From NCBI GenBank assembly GCA_037440525.1, contig JBBITW010000097.1:1-13257 (forward strand): a stretch of DNA of 13,257 bases, in the 5' to 3' direction. This document shows, piece by piece, positions 6,681-13,257 of this stretch; position 1 is the first letter of the stretch; the number at the start of each line of letters is the position of its first letter. This stretch comes from JBBITW01 sp037440525. Its GTDB lineage: Bacteria; Desulfobacterota; BSN033; UBA1163. The position numbers and the translations under genes are program-made. The notes beneath the pieces are model-generated. The model was not told the origin of the DNA, made no database searches, and saw only the letters and a program-made list of their open reading frames with translations.

Positions 6681-8699
6681 ATGAAGATAAGATTCCATCT
6701 TATTACCACATCAATCTTTTTATCCATATGGTTTCTTATTTTTATTTTCCCTCTAATTATATGGGCAGGTTCTGATGAGTCTAATAGTCCATATAAAAAA
6801 ATTATGGAGTCAATAAAAAAAGGAGGGGAGATAAAGACTCCTCAAAAACCTCTATCTCCTCAAACTCCCCCTCCAAAGATTGAACCTCAAGGTCAGATTC
6901 CTGAAAAGCAGAAAGCTCAGGAGATTGCCTTCGGCCCGGATGCAGAAACCTGGACATTAAAATTTTCATCCTCTATCTCAGGGACCCAGTCTGGGCCATA
7001 CGGGACCACCAGTAATACGATCAAGGCAAGTGGCACTGCCACACTTAAGATCGATCAAATGGGACGTCTTATGGGTAGTGGCACAATGTCTGTTACGGAG
7101 ACAGTGGCTATTCCTCCTAATCCAACCATTACGATTAGCCCGGCTACAGGCCAAGGGAAATTCACCATCAGTGGAAAACGAGAAGGGTCCTACCTTATCT
7201 TATCATTTAATAAAGGAGATATCCCGCTCAAAGGAACAATAACGATTTCTATGCCAACAGGCAAGGAAAAGAAAGATTATAACTCTTCCTTTGATCCATC
7301 CGTTGTTGCATCAGGTCCTGAAACAATCGACAGGAAAGAGGGCGCAACATCGACCATTCAGATCAAAATGTCTACATTTACTGCTACGACCCAGCTCACA
7401 CTCTCAGGTGGCACAAATCTCCTAAAAGAGGCTTCCCCACTTAAAGCCACTTTCCCGGAAGAAAAGAATATCTGGGTCCTCGAATTTGAACTTAAGGCTA
7501 ATTTCGAAACCAATAATCCCCATGTGGTTGCTAAAGGACAATTCACATACGACGGTAAGGCAGAATTTCCATTGCCCCTTGGAGATGGACCTGCCAAAGG
7601 TGAGGGGCCTATGAGCCTAAAGACCTATACTACAATAATCAAACCTAAGCCTGGTAAACAGTCAAGCACTTCAGAAGCGGTGTTAATCCTTGATGGAGAG
7701 ATTAAAAAGGATCTTTTAATCTTCAAACCCCGTGCAAAACTCGAGAAGATGGATATCACTTTCCCTCAATCTTCTATCTCAGCGAACTTCGGAGAGGGGC
7801 TATTGTGGTTCTATGGAGATCATCAGGTATCAATACCTGTGAAGGACGGGGCTGAAGTAATCGAAAATATCTCCCCATCTGATCCGAGCTTAATAAGTTC
7901 GAATACAAAGATGAATGGATTGGCCATCTGGCGCCTAAGAGGGAAGAAGGTCGAATACTGGCAAGCCATCATTGAGCAATGGAATACGATCGTCTTTGGG
8001 GATTTTAAACCCGGGGGAGGACAAACAATCAAAGCAGGAAAGAGTGCCCAACTCGTTGCAGGTTTGAAGGTCCATTCAAGACGGATAATCGATTTTGTCA
8101 TCGAGGAGGGTCGTTATAAAAGTGGACAAGGGACGAATGCCTTCACCTCTATAGAACCTTATTCGAACCCCAGTGGGGTTTACCAGTGCAAACCTGTGGT
8201 AAGTAAAATAATTGGAACCGGAACGGATATAGAGGCAGAGAGATGGGATCAGATCAGAAATGCCAAGAGATTTAATCCAGAGTTTATGACCAAGGAAGAT
8301 GCAGAATTGAAGAAAAAATGGGAGCGTATTGACGAACATAAAACACCCTATATATATCCTTCCAGTTACCCGGTTGGTGGTGTCAAGACAGGACAGAAGG
8401 TCAAGCTTAACCTCCCTGAAGAATCTGGCTATACAGTTTCATATCACTGCACACTTGATGAGAATGAGGCTCTGAAAAAGGTAGGCTACTGGAAGTCTAA
8501 ACCATCTCATGGGAAACAACAAGAGGTTCTAAACATGGATCGTTACATCTTCAAGAAATCTATTGAAATCACCCTAATCGATGGGTGGAGTCAAGACCGT
8601 CAGTTTTCAACAGAATATAGTGGTGATACATGGTTTGAAGCCTCTCAAGGAATCAATACGGATAATCGCGAGTTTATCAAAGTTAGGAGGACGAAGTAG
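6681..8699 (+). CDS. secreted beta-rich protein of unknown function with an internal duplication
   Basis: I do not recognise this 672-residue protein. The ATG at 6681 opens a signal peptide or anchor (MKIRF, then about 22 hydrophobic residues, ending near IIWAGSDE); the longer frame starting at TTG 6636 would add 15 residues before it and lacks an SD. A Pro-rich segment (about 52-75) follows. Two related beta modules lie at about 91-190 and 265-361. Both open with W(T/V)L(K/E)F, have a G-rich GxG-M core (GSGTMS; GEGPMS), and close with an LI-F strand followed by K-I-T (YLILSFNKGD; DLLIFKPRAK). The second half (about 370-672) is aromatic-rich with two cysteines (C503, C590), and no catalytic motif is evident. 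It lies 141 bases after the CsgG-like gene on the same strand, which suggests a shared envelope role. Its stop codon overlaps the presumed target duplication of the repeat element downstream. Confidence 0.8.
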   Translation: MKIRFHLITTSIFLSIWFLIFIFPLIIWAGSDESNSPYKKIMESIKKGGEIKTPQKPLSPQTPPPKIEPQGQIPEKQKAQEIAFGPDAETWTLKFSSSISGTQSGPYGTTSNTIKASGTATLKIDQMGRLMGSGTMSVTETVAIPPNPTITISPATGQGKFTISGKREGSYLILSFNKGDIPLKGTITISMPTGKEKKDYNSSFDPSVVASGPETIDRKEGATSTIQIKMSTFTATTQLTLSGGTNLLKEASPLKATFPEEKNIWVLEFELKANFETNNPHVVAKGQFTYDGKAEFPLPLGDGPAKGEGPMSLKTYTTIIKPKPGKQSSTSEAVLILDGEIKKDLLIFKPRAKLEKMDITFPQSSISANFGEGLLWFYGDHQVSIPVKDGAEVIENISPSDPSLISSNTKMNGLAIWRLRGKKVEYWQAIIEQWNTIVFGDFKPGGGQTIKAGKSAQLVAGLKVHSRRIIDFVIEEGRYKSGQGTNAFTSIEPYSNPSGVYQCKPVVSKIIGTGTDIEAERWDQIRNAKRFNPEFMTKEDAELKKKWERIDEHKTPYIYPSSYPVGGVKTGQKVKLNLPEESGYTVSYHCTLDENEALKKVGYWKSKPSHGKQQEVLNMDRYIFKKSIEITLIDGWSQDRQFSTEYSGDTWFEASQGINTDNREFIKVRRTK

Positions 8700-8702
8700 T
8701 AT

Positions 8703-8948
8703 CTAAATTGAGCGATTCTATATTTTCATTGCGAGGACCTCGCATTTGAGAGGCTTTGTCGTAATGTCATTCTGTGGTGTTAGCCGAAGAATCTATGTTT
8801 TATAAGGGTTTGAATTCTATAGATTCCTCGCTTCGCTCGGAATGACAATCTGGTTTAGATTGCTTCCACCACGCTTCGGCTTCGCCTTATTATGACAATT
8901 CAGCCATAGGCTGATCCGCTCCAGGCGGATGAGGATCGCTCAATTTAG
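8703..8948. repeat. MITE-like non-coding element with 14-bp terminal inverted repeats
   Basis: The 246-base stretch has perfect 14-bp ends: CTAAATTGAGCGAT (8703-8716) and its reverse complement (8935-8948). Just outside lie matching GTAGTA hexamers (8696-8701 and 8949-8954), a possible target duplication. Inside is an imperfect inverted repeat of about 28-31 bases (8766-8796 with 8819-8846) built on the GTCATTC...GAATCTAT motif seen dispersed in many bacterial genomes. Two small hairpins are also present: CAGCC/GGCTG (8901-8913) and ATCCGC/GCGGAT (8914-8930). There is no coding capacity. It lies between two convergent genes and could act as a transcription stop for both. No transposase is present, so any mobility would be in trans. 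Confidence 0.7.
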
Positions 8949-8958
8949 GTAGTAAGGT

Positions 8959-10020
8959 TTAGATTTCTCTATCTTTTTTTCTTCTCTCATCCCCAACAAA
9001 TCCTTCCGATAAAAGTTTTCCTGAATCATCAAATTCCACATAGAAGACAAATGGGGCTCGAATGTCGGGTAGTAAAAATCTTAAATCCATGAATTCTACC
9101 CTGTGACGTCCATCTCTGGAATTTACAGATCTTACGACAGGAAAACGTGCAAACCAGAAGTAAAATTTTGTTCCCTCTGTTGAAAGGGCCTTTTCAACCC
9201 AGGGTGAATCCTGCATCTTCGGCCACGAACGATACTTAACTTCCAAATGGGGTTGGTAAAGTGAGTTTAGCACTCTAAGCCTCTCAAAAAAAGAGAGCTC
9301 AGAGGATAATTTAGTTTCAATCTGTTTATGTAAAGCTACCTCACTTCTTCGAAGATCGATAAACCCCTGGAATATATTCCTCCTCGTTTCAATATAATTT
9401 GCCCACCTAAAGGGTGAGAGGGGTTGAGGAAGGGCTGCTATCTGAAGAATCTCTTCATTTAAATTTTTTGAAAAGTCTTCTGCTAAGCCAACTGCTCGCT
9501 CATGTTGAACCAGACAGAATAGAACATAAATTGTAAGCAAAATAATAGACCCTCGACAGATCCATCGCGACCATCTCTTTGAGAAAATACTTATCATCAA
9601 TGGAAGAAAGATGATCCCAGAAAAGATTAAATCAATGATAAAAATAATGTCCCATGAGAACCTCTTTTCAAATAGTGGAGAAAAGATCATTGTTCCATAG
9701 GATGTTAGAAGGTCAAGTATGACATGGCTCAGTAGAGCTGTAAGGCAGATTTTATAAAAACCCCAGAAATGATCCCGCCTCGATATCTTTTTAAAAAGCC
9801 AACTGAATAGAAGGGAATAAAAGGGAATAAGTATCAACGAATGGGTAAAATCCCGGTGATATTGTATATAAAATTGGTGATTGAATAGGCCAAGTATAAA
9901 ATCTGAATCAGGAAAAAGTCCCATTGTAAGCCCTGCAATACTTCCCCAATTCCCCAATCTTTTATCTTCTATTGCCCTCGCAACTACCAAACCGGTCAAT
10001 GAATGTGTGAAACTATCCAT
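8959..10020 (-). CDS. YdjM-family membrane-bound metal-dependent hydrolase with C-terminal extension
   Basis: This 353-residue protein belongs to the YdjM/DUF457 'membrane-bound metal-dependent hydrolase' family. Likely metal-binding motifs are H6 in FTHSLTG, PDSD (37-40), HRDFTH (55-60), H99 and D103 in SHVILDLLTSYG, and D124/D130 in WDIIFIID. About four membrane segments are visible: 60-77, 88-106, 124-146 and 155-172. After these comes a hydrophilic 180-residue region (about 173-353) with a predicted beta-rich end (VEFMDLRFLLP, FVFYVEFDDSG). This tail makes the protein much longer than the roughly 180-200 residues of the core family. The substrate is unknown. The gene starts at ATG 10020 with no strong SD. 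It follows the alpha/beta hydrolase gene by 85 bases; a TATAAT (10060-10065, minus strand) without a good -35 lies in that gap. Confidence 0.85.
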   Translation of the reverse strand: MDSFTHSLTGLVVARAIEDKRLGNWGSIAGLTMGLFPDSDFILGLFNHQFYIQYHRDFTHSLILIPFYSLLFSWLFKKISRRDHFWGFYKICLTALLSHVILDLLTSYGTMIFSPLFEKRFSWDIIFIIDLIFSGIIFLPLMISIFSKRWSRWICRGSIILLTIYVLFCLVQHERAVGLAEDFSKNLNEEILQIAALPQPLSPFRWANYIETRRNIFQGFIDLRRSEVALHKQIETKLSSELSFFERLRVLNSLYQPHLEVKYRSWPKMQDSPWVEKALSTEGTKFYFWFARFPVVRSVNSRDGRHRVEFMDLRFLLPDIRAPFVFYVEFDDSGKLLSEGFVGDERRKKDREI

Positions 10021-10105
10021 ATTTTAATATTAACCCGTGAGAGACACCTAAAGCAATAAATTATAGGGGGAAACTTTAATCAGATTTAAATGAGATGATT
10101 GGAGT

Positions 10106-10816
10106 TTATGTCAGAAATTTTTTAAACCAATCAACCGTAAGCTCAATGGCATTCTTGCGATGGTTAGGATCTGTAAGTCTGTGATCTGCGCCTCCAATTA
10201 TATGGATCTCCTTGGGTAGGTTCAAATGACTAAATATATTCAGGGCATGATCCATAGGCACGAGTTCATCCCTTTCTCCATGAATGATAAGACAATTTGA
10301 AACCTTATGTAAAACCGGCATGAGTGGATGTCTTTTAATATCCATAAGAAATACATCTCCAGGATAATGATATTCTTCTGATTCTCTTCCTGAGCTGAGA
10401 TTATTCAGATGAAATGGTGTTGCCCAGACCACTGTTGCTTTGATCTCCTTATCCATAGATGCCATTATAAGAGAGATATAGCCTCCAAGACTTGATCCAA
10501 CAAGACCTATCTCACTTCCAACACCCATATATGATTTCACAAAAGAAATTGCAGAATCAAGATCAGTAAGCCTTCTGCTAATTGAATCATCATCAATTCT
10601 TCCTTCGCTCTCTCCGATTCCCCTAAAATCGAAGCGAAGCATGGCTATCCCTTTATGAGATAATCCTTCTCCAAGGGAGATATATTTTTCACTATCCTTG
10701 CTCGAGAGGAGGCCATGAGATGCTATTACACAAGGAGGCCCATCTTTACTGGGAAGATGAAGAACACCTGAAATCCTCTGCTCCTGGCTCATGAAAGAGA
10801 CCCTTTCTGTTTTCAC
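10106..10816 (-). CDS. alpha/beta-hydrolase (serine hydrolase/esterase-like)
   Basis: With the GTG start at 10816 the protein has 236 residues and a complete alpha/beta-hydrolase fold. A SHG oxyanion-type motif follows the first core strand. The nucleophile elbow is GSSLG with Ser109. The acid is Asp183 in HGERDELVP and the base is His212 in GGADHRL. The family includes esterases and acyl-peptide-hydrolase-like enzymes; the substrate cannot be read from sequence. There is no signal peptide, so it should be cytosolic. The GTG start has AAGGAGG 8 bases upstream and lies just before the first strand (ERVSFMSQEQRISGVLHLP). A TTG at 10864 would add 16 residues with a poor SD, and an ATG at 10792 would cut into the first strand. 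It sits between the radical SAM and YdjM-type genes, probably in one transcript. Confidence 0.88.
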   Translation of the reverse strand: MKTERVSFMSQEQRISGVLHLPSKDGPPCVIASHGLLSSKDSEKYISLGEGLSHKGIAMLRFDFRGIGESEGRIDDDSISRRLTDLDSAISFVKSYMGVGSEIGLVGSSLGGYISLIMASMDKEIKATVVWATPFHLNNLSSGRESEEYHYPGDVFLMDIKRHPLMPVLHKVSNCLIIHGERDELVPMDHALNIFSHLNLPKEIHIIGGADHRLTDPNHRKNAIELTVDWFKKFLT

Positions 10817-10824
10817 CTTGCCAT

Positions 10825-10831
10825 CCTCCTT
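10825..10831 (-). promoter_or_regulatory. Shine-Dalgarno deciding the alpha/beta-hydrolase start
   Basis: The minus strand reads AAGGAGG, with an 8-base spacer to the GTG at 10816. It is the strongest SD in the neighbourhood and supports GTG over the TTG and ATG alternatives. Confidence 0.7.
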
Positions 10832-10906
10832 ATTCCCATGGTCAATATATAAGATTTTACTCAACTACTCTTTGGAATCTTTTACCAATTGTTCATCATC
10901 TGAGGT

Positions 10907-12622
10907 TCATTTCTCAATCTTTACCCCTGCTTCTTTAATTGTATCGAGATACTCCTCTATCAATCTCTCTTTTGGGATACCATGGTCTATGAAATCCCAG
11001 GGGAATATTTCTCCAAGAGCCCTCTCCCGATAAACGTAGAAGTCAGGATTGATATTCAAATCCCGAAAGGCCATTCCCCAGTTGCCTCCGAAACGATGGG
11101 AAGCTATCAATATCTTCCCTATTTTTCTATCTCCCTTTGCAAGAAGTGTCTGGATATATGCCCATTTTGGGAGATCATGAATCATCTCCATCTCCTTTTC
11201 TCCTCTGATCCCCTTCTGGATCATCCTTAATTTTCTTTTCAATGAACCAACATCATCTAAAGGAAACCATTGAAAAGGTGTAGAAGGTTTTGGCACAAAA
11301 GGGTTTATACTCAGGATAATTTTCAACCTCTCACTTCTTATCTTCTGGCTGATAAGGATTTGATGGCGTATCCTCTTTGCAAGGGTGATGAGGGCCTTCA
11401 GATCCTCATCAGTTTCAGTTGGAAGACCTATCATAAAATAACATTTAATCTGGAAAAGGTGATTTTCAAATAGATTACGAAGGCCTTCAAAAATCTTCTC
11501 TTCTGTATAACCCTTCTTCAATAGCTTTCTAAGCCTCTCCGATCCAGCCTCAGGTGCAATGGCCACTGTCTTTACACCTCCATCTTTTAAACATTGTGTC
11601 AAAGCAGGAGAAATCGTATCCAATCTCAATGAGGAAAGCGAAATTTCCCCTCCATTTGAGATAATTTTCTGGCAAAGGGGGATAAGTTGTGGATAATCAG
11701 AAACTGCTGCACCTGTAAGACCGATACGATTTTTCCCAAAAAGTCCCTCCTTAAGAGTTGATTCGAGGGAAGAGAGATTTCTATTTCGAAATGGATGATA
11801 GATATATGATACCGCACAGAACCTGCACCTGCGAGGACACCCCCTGCTTAGCTCTATCATGGAAATATCTTTGAATTCTGTATCAGGGGTAAAGATTATG
11901 GATCGGGTCTGAAAACGATCCAACTCAGAAACCCATCTCCTCTTTATCCTCCTCGGAAATCCTTGCTCAGGTTCCACTGCCTTTATCTTTCCATCCTCAT
12001 GATAGCTTACATGATAATATCTCGGGACATAAATCCCCTCTATCCCGGCTGACCTTTTCAGTAATTCTTCTTTATCTCTGTTTCTCTTCTCGAAAAACAC
12101 CTTTCTGTAGTTATCGAGAAACTCACCGATTACTTCTTCTCCTTCACCAATAATGAAAAGATCAAAGATCTCACTTAAAGGTTCAGGATTTAAAAAGATT
12201 GCAACACCACCGCCTATCAACAATGGATATCCATCCTTACGGAGATGGCTTTCAAAAGGGATTCGGGCTAAATCTAAGATGGTTAGAATGTTGGGAAAGT
12301 CATTCTCAAATGAGATTGAAAAGGCAAGGATTTCAAAATCTGAGAGAGACCTTTGAGATTCTAAGGAAAAAATGTGACTCTTTGTTGTATAGTATTCCTG
12401 AATATCTTCTGGCTCAGGTAGAAATGCCCTTTCACATACTACATCGTCTTCTGAGTTCAAAAGATGATAAATCGTTTGAAAACCCAGATTGGACATTCCC
12501 ACAAAATAGGAATTGGGATAAATGAGGCATATGGGAATTCTTCCACCCCATTGTTTCTTGATAGTCCCCCTTTCTCTTTCGAGAATTGCTTTAGTCTTCT
12601 GAATGAGTCTCCAAGCAACCAT
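10907..12622 (-). CDS. B12-binding-type radical SAM protein (TIGR03960-like)
   Basis: This 571-residue protein matches the architecture of the TIGR03960 radical SAM family. The N-terminal region (about 28-170) is the B12-binding-like Rossmann part: ICLIYPNSYFVGMSNLGFQTIYHLLN, VVCERAFLP, then LLIGGGVAIFLNPEPL and DLFIIGEGEE. The classical DxHxxG cobalamin motif is absent, as is common in this group. The radical SAM cluster motif is LSRGCPRRCRFC with C262, C266 and C269, followed by the core features SSLRLDTIS, IAPEAGSERLR and FMIGLPTETDEDL. Many relatives carry a further TIGR03936 domain at the C terminus; this one ends near residue 571 without it. The function of the family is not established. 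ATG 12622 has only a weak SD. It follows ftsZ by 124 bases and probably heads a transcript with the hydrolase and YdjM-type genes. Confidence 0.87.
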   Translation of the reverse strand: MVAWRLIQKTKAILERERGTIKKQWGGRIPICLIYPNSYFVGMSNLGFQTIYHLLNSEDDVVCERAFLPEPEDIQEYYTTKSHIFSLESQRSLSDFEILAFSISFENDFPNILTILDLARIPFESHLRKDGYPLLIGGGVAIFLNPEPLSEIFDLFIIGEGEEVIGEFLDNYRKVFFEKRNRDKEELLKRSAGIEGIYVPRYYHVSYHEDGKIKAVEPEQGFPRRIKRRWVSELDRFQTRSIIFTPDTEFKDISMIELSRGCPRRCRFCAVSYIYHPFRNRNLSSLESTLKEGLFGKNRIGLTGAAVSDYPQLIPLCQKIISNGGEISLSSLRLDTISPALTQCLKDGGVKTVAIAPEAGSERLRKLLKKGYTEEKIFEGLRNLFENHLFQIKCYFMIGLPTETDEDLKALITLAKRIRHQILISQKIRSERLKIILSINPFVPKPSTPFQWFPLDDVGSLKRKLRMIQKGIRGEKEMEMIHDLPKWAYIQTLLAKGDRKIGKILIASHRFGGNWGMAFRDLNINPDFYVYRERALGEIFPWDFIDHGIPKERLIEEYLDTIKEAGVKIEK

Positions 12623-12628
12623 TTCTTA

Positions 12629-12733
12629 GTGAATCGTGTCTCCTGTCAGTGATTCATTAAAAACATTTTACCACAAAGAAAAGAACTTAACCAATCATTG
12701 CTCTTAGACCAGGAGTCACAAATCACGATTCAC
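12629..12733. repeat. inverted-repeat element between ftsZ and the radical SAM gene
   Basis: GTGAATCGTG (12629-12638) and CACGATTCAC (12724-12733) are perfect 10-bp inverted arms. Just inside, CTCCTG (12640-12645) pairs with CAGGAG (12710-12715), with 1 unpaired base on the left and 8 on the right. The loop is about 64 bases. The arms nearly fill the 124-base gap. The GTGAATCGTG unit resembles dispersed repeats seen in other genomes, but copy number cannot be judged here. Confidence 0.5.
12665..12694 (-). promoter_or_regulatory. candidate promoter of the radical SAM cluster
   Basis: On the minus strand TTGGTT (12689-12694) is followed after 18 bases by TAAAAT (12665-12670). TGG directly before it makes an extended -10. 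Transcription would start near 12658, and the leader would carry the left arm of the inverted repeat. Confidence 0.4.
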
Positions 12734-12746
12734 CACTCAAGACATT

Positions 12747-13257
12747 TCAATCAGCCTGTTTTCTCAGAAATGTAGGGATATCAAACCGATCATCATCTTC
12801 AATGGGAAAGTCTGGGGTCTCCCCTAAGTGTAACTCATCAAACCGTTCGTTGCTCCTTGCCCTCCTCATAAATGTTGGGATTTCTCTATTGGACTCCTTT
12901 ACACTAAAGGAGAAGGGAGGAATCTCTTTCCCCTGCTCCTTGGCACCTAAGGGGACGGAAGAAATCCTCTTCATCCTTAAGGATGCTGTTTTATCCATTG
13001 ACTTCTCGTTTACCTTTCCAAAACCTGTAGCAATGACCGTTACACGTACTTCCTCCCTCATAGATTGATCTATAACCATTCCCCAGATGATGTTTGCATC
13101 CTCATGGGCCTCCTTCTGTATAAGGGTTGTTGCTTCATTGATTTCATGAAGTGTCATATCCATTCCACCTGTGATGTTTATGAGAACGCCTCGAGCCCCT
13201 TCAATAGAGATATCCTCAAGCAGAGGGCTTGAGATTGCCTTTTGCGCAGCTTCTAAT
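12747..13257 (-). CDS. ftsZ: FtsZ cell-division GTPase, C-terminal part (5' end outside window)
   Basis: The frame is open to the window edge, so about 170 codons of the 3' part of ftsZ are present. FtsZ is the tubulin-like GTPase that polymerises into the division ring. Visible features are the end of the core (ARGVLINITGGMDMTLHEIN, then EEVRVTVIATGFG), which matches the FtsZ C-terminal domain, a variable polar linker of about 80 residues, and the conserved C-terminal peptide DIPTFLRKQAD, which in other bacteria binds FtsA and other tethers. The GTP-binding tubulin signature (GGGTGTG) must lie beyond the window. An internal ATG at 13163 is not the start, because the reading frame and homology continue upstream of it. 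It reads towards the radical SAM gene. No clear terminator follows, although the inverted repeat lies 14 bases downstream. Confidence 0.96.
   Translation of the reverse strand, partial: LEAAQKAISSPLLEDISIEGARGVLINITGGMDMTLHEINEATTLIQKEAHEDANIIWGMVIDQSMREEVRVTVIATGFGKVNEKSMDKTASLRMKRISSVPLGAKEQGKEIPPFSFSVKESNREIPTFMRRARSNERFDELHLGETPDFPIEDDDRFDIPTFLRKQAD

Noticed and set aside
8703..8948. The repeat region as a CRISPR array or small RNA gene
   Set aside because: There are no regularly spaced direct repeats, and the symmetry is that of an inverted-repeat element. A transcribed RNA cannot be shown.
12199..12525. 108-codon plus-strand open frame
   Set aside because: It is antisense to conserved radical SAM coding sequence, and its translation resembles no family.

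Overview
The window is about 13.3 kb of AT-leaning, gene-dense chromosome. It comes from a diderm, LPS-making bacterium: there is a complete LpxC domain, an FtsZ with the usual C-terminal peptide, and Sec-exported envelope proteins. The mix of a B12-type radical SAM protein next to ftsZ, an FmdB zinc ribbon, NtrC-like receiver logic and dispersed GTCATTC-type repeats suggests a Desulfobacterota (former Deltaproteobacteria)-like lineage. That placement is inference only. There are no rRNA or tRNA genes, CRISPR arrays, transposases or phage genes.

Left part (1-3441). A DUF1445/UPF0317 putative hydro-lyase gene on the + strand has a good sigma-70-like promoter. It converges, with overlapping stop codons, on a minus-strand cluster read right to left: a response-regulator/LpxC fusion, an excisionase-type HTH protein and an FmdB zinc-ribbon protein. 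The fusion is the most striking item. An intact phosphoacceptor receiver domain is joined in frame to a catalytically intact LpxC, the committed step of lipid A synthesis. An internal ATG with a Shine-Dalgarno-like sequence could also yield LpxC alone.

Middle (3442-8958). A minus-strand PFL-activase-like radical SAM protein with an extra cysteine cluster diverges from a plus-strand run. That run holds a zinc-containing sirtuin, a secreted CsgG-domain/SH3 protein and a large secreted beta-rich protein of unknown function with an internal duplication. The run ends at a roughly 250-bp non-coding element with 14-bp terminal inverted repeats and a possible 6-bp target duplication, packed exactly between two convergent stop codons.

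Right part (8959-13257). All genes are on the minus strand: partial ftsZ at the window edge, a TIGR03960-like B12-type radical SAM protein, an alpha/beta hydrolase (start reassigned to GTG on the strength of its SD) and a YdjM-family membrane metal-dependent hydrolase with a long C-terminal extension. The ftsZ to radical SAM gap holds a second inverted-repeat structure, and a candidate promoter lies in its loop.

How they may work together: LpxC, FtsZ, the CsgG-like protein, the secreted protein and the YdjM-type membrane protein all concern the envelope or division. No single pathway links the whole window, and most links beyond the short co-directional clusters are not supported by the sequence alone.
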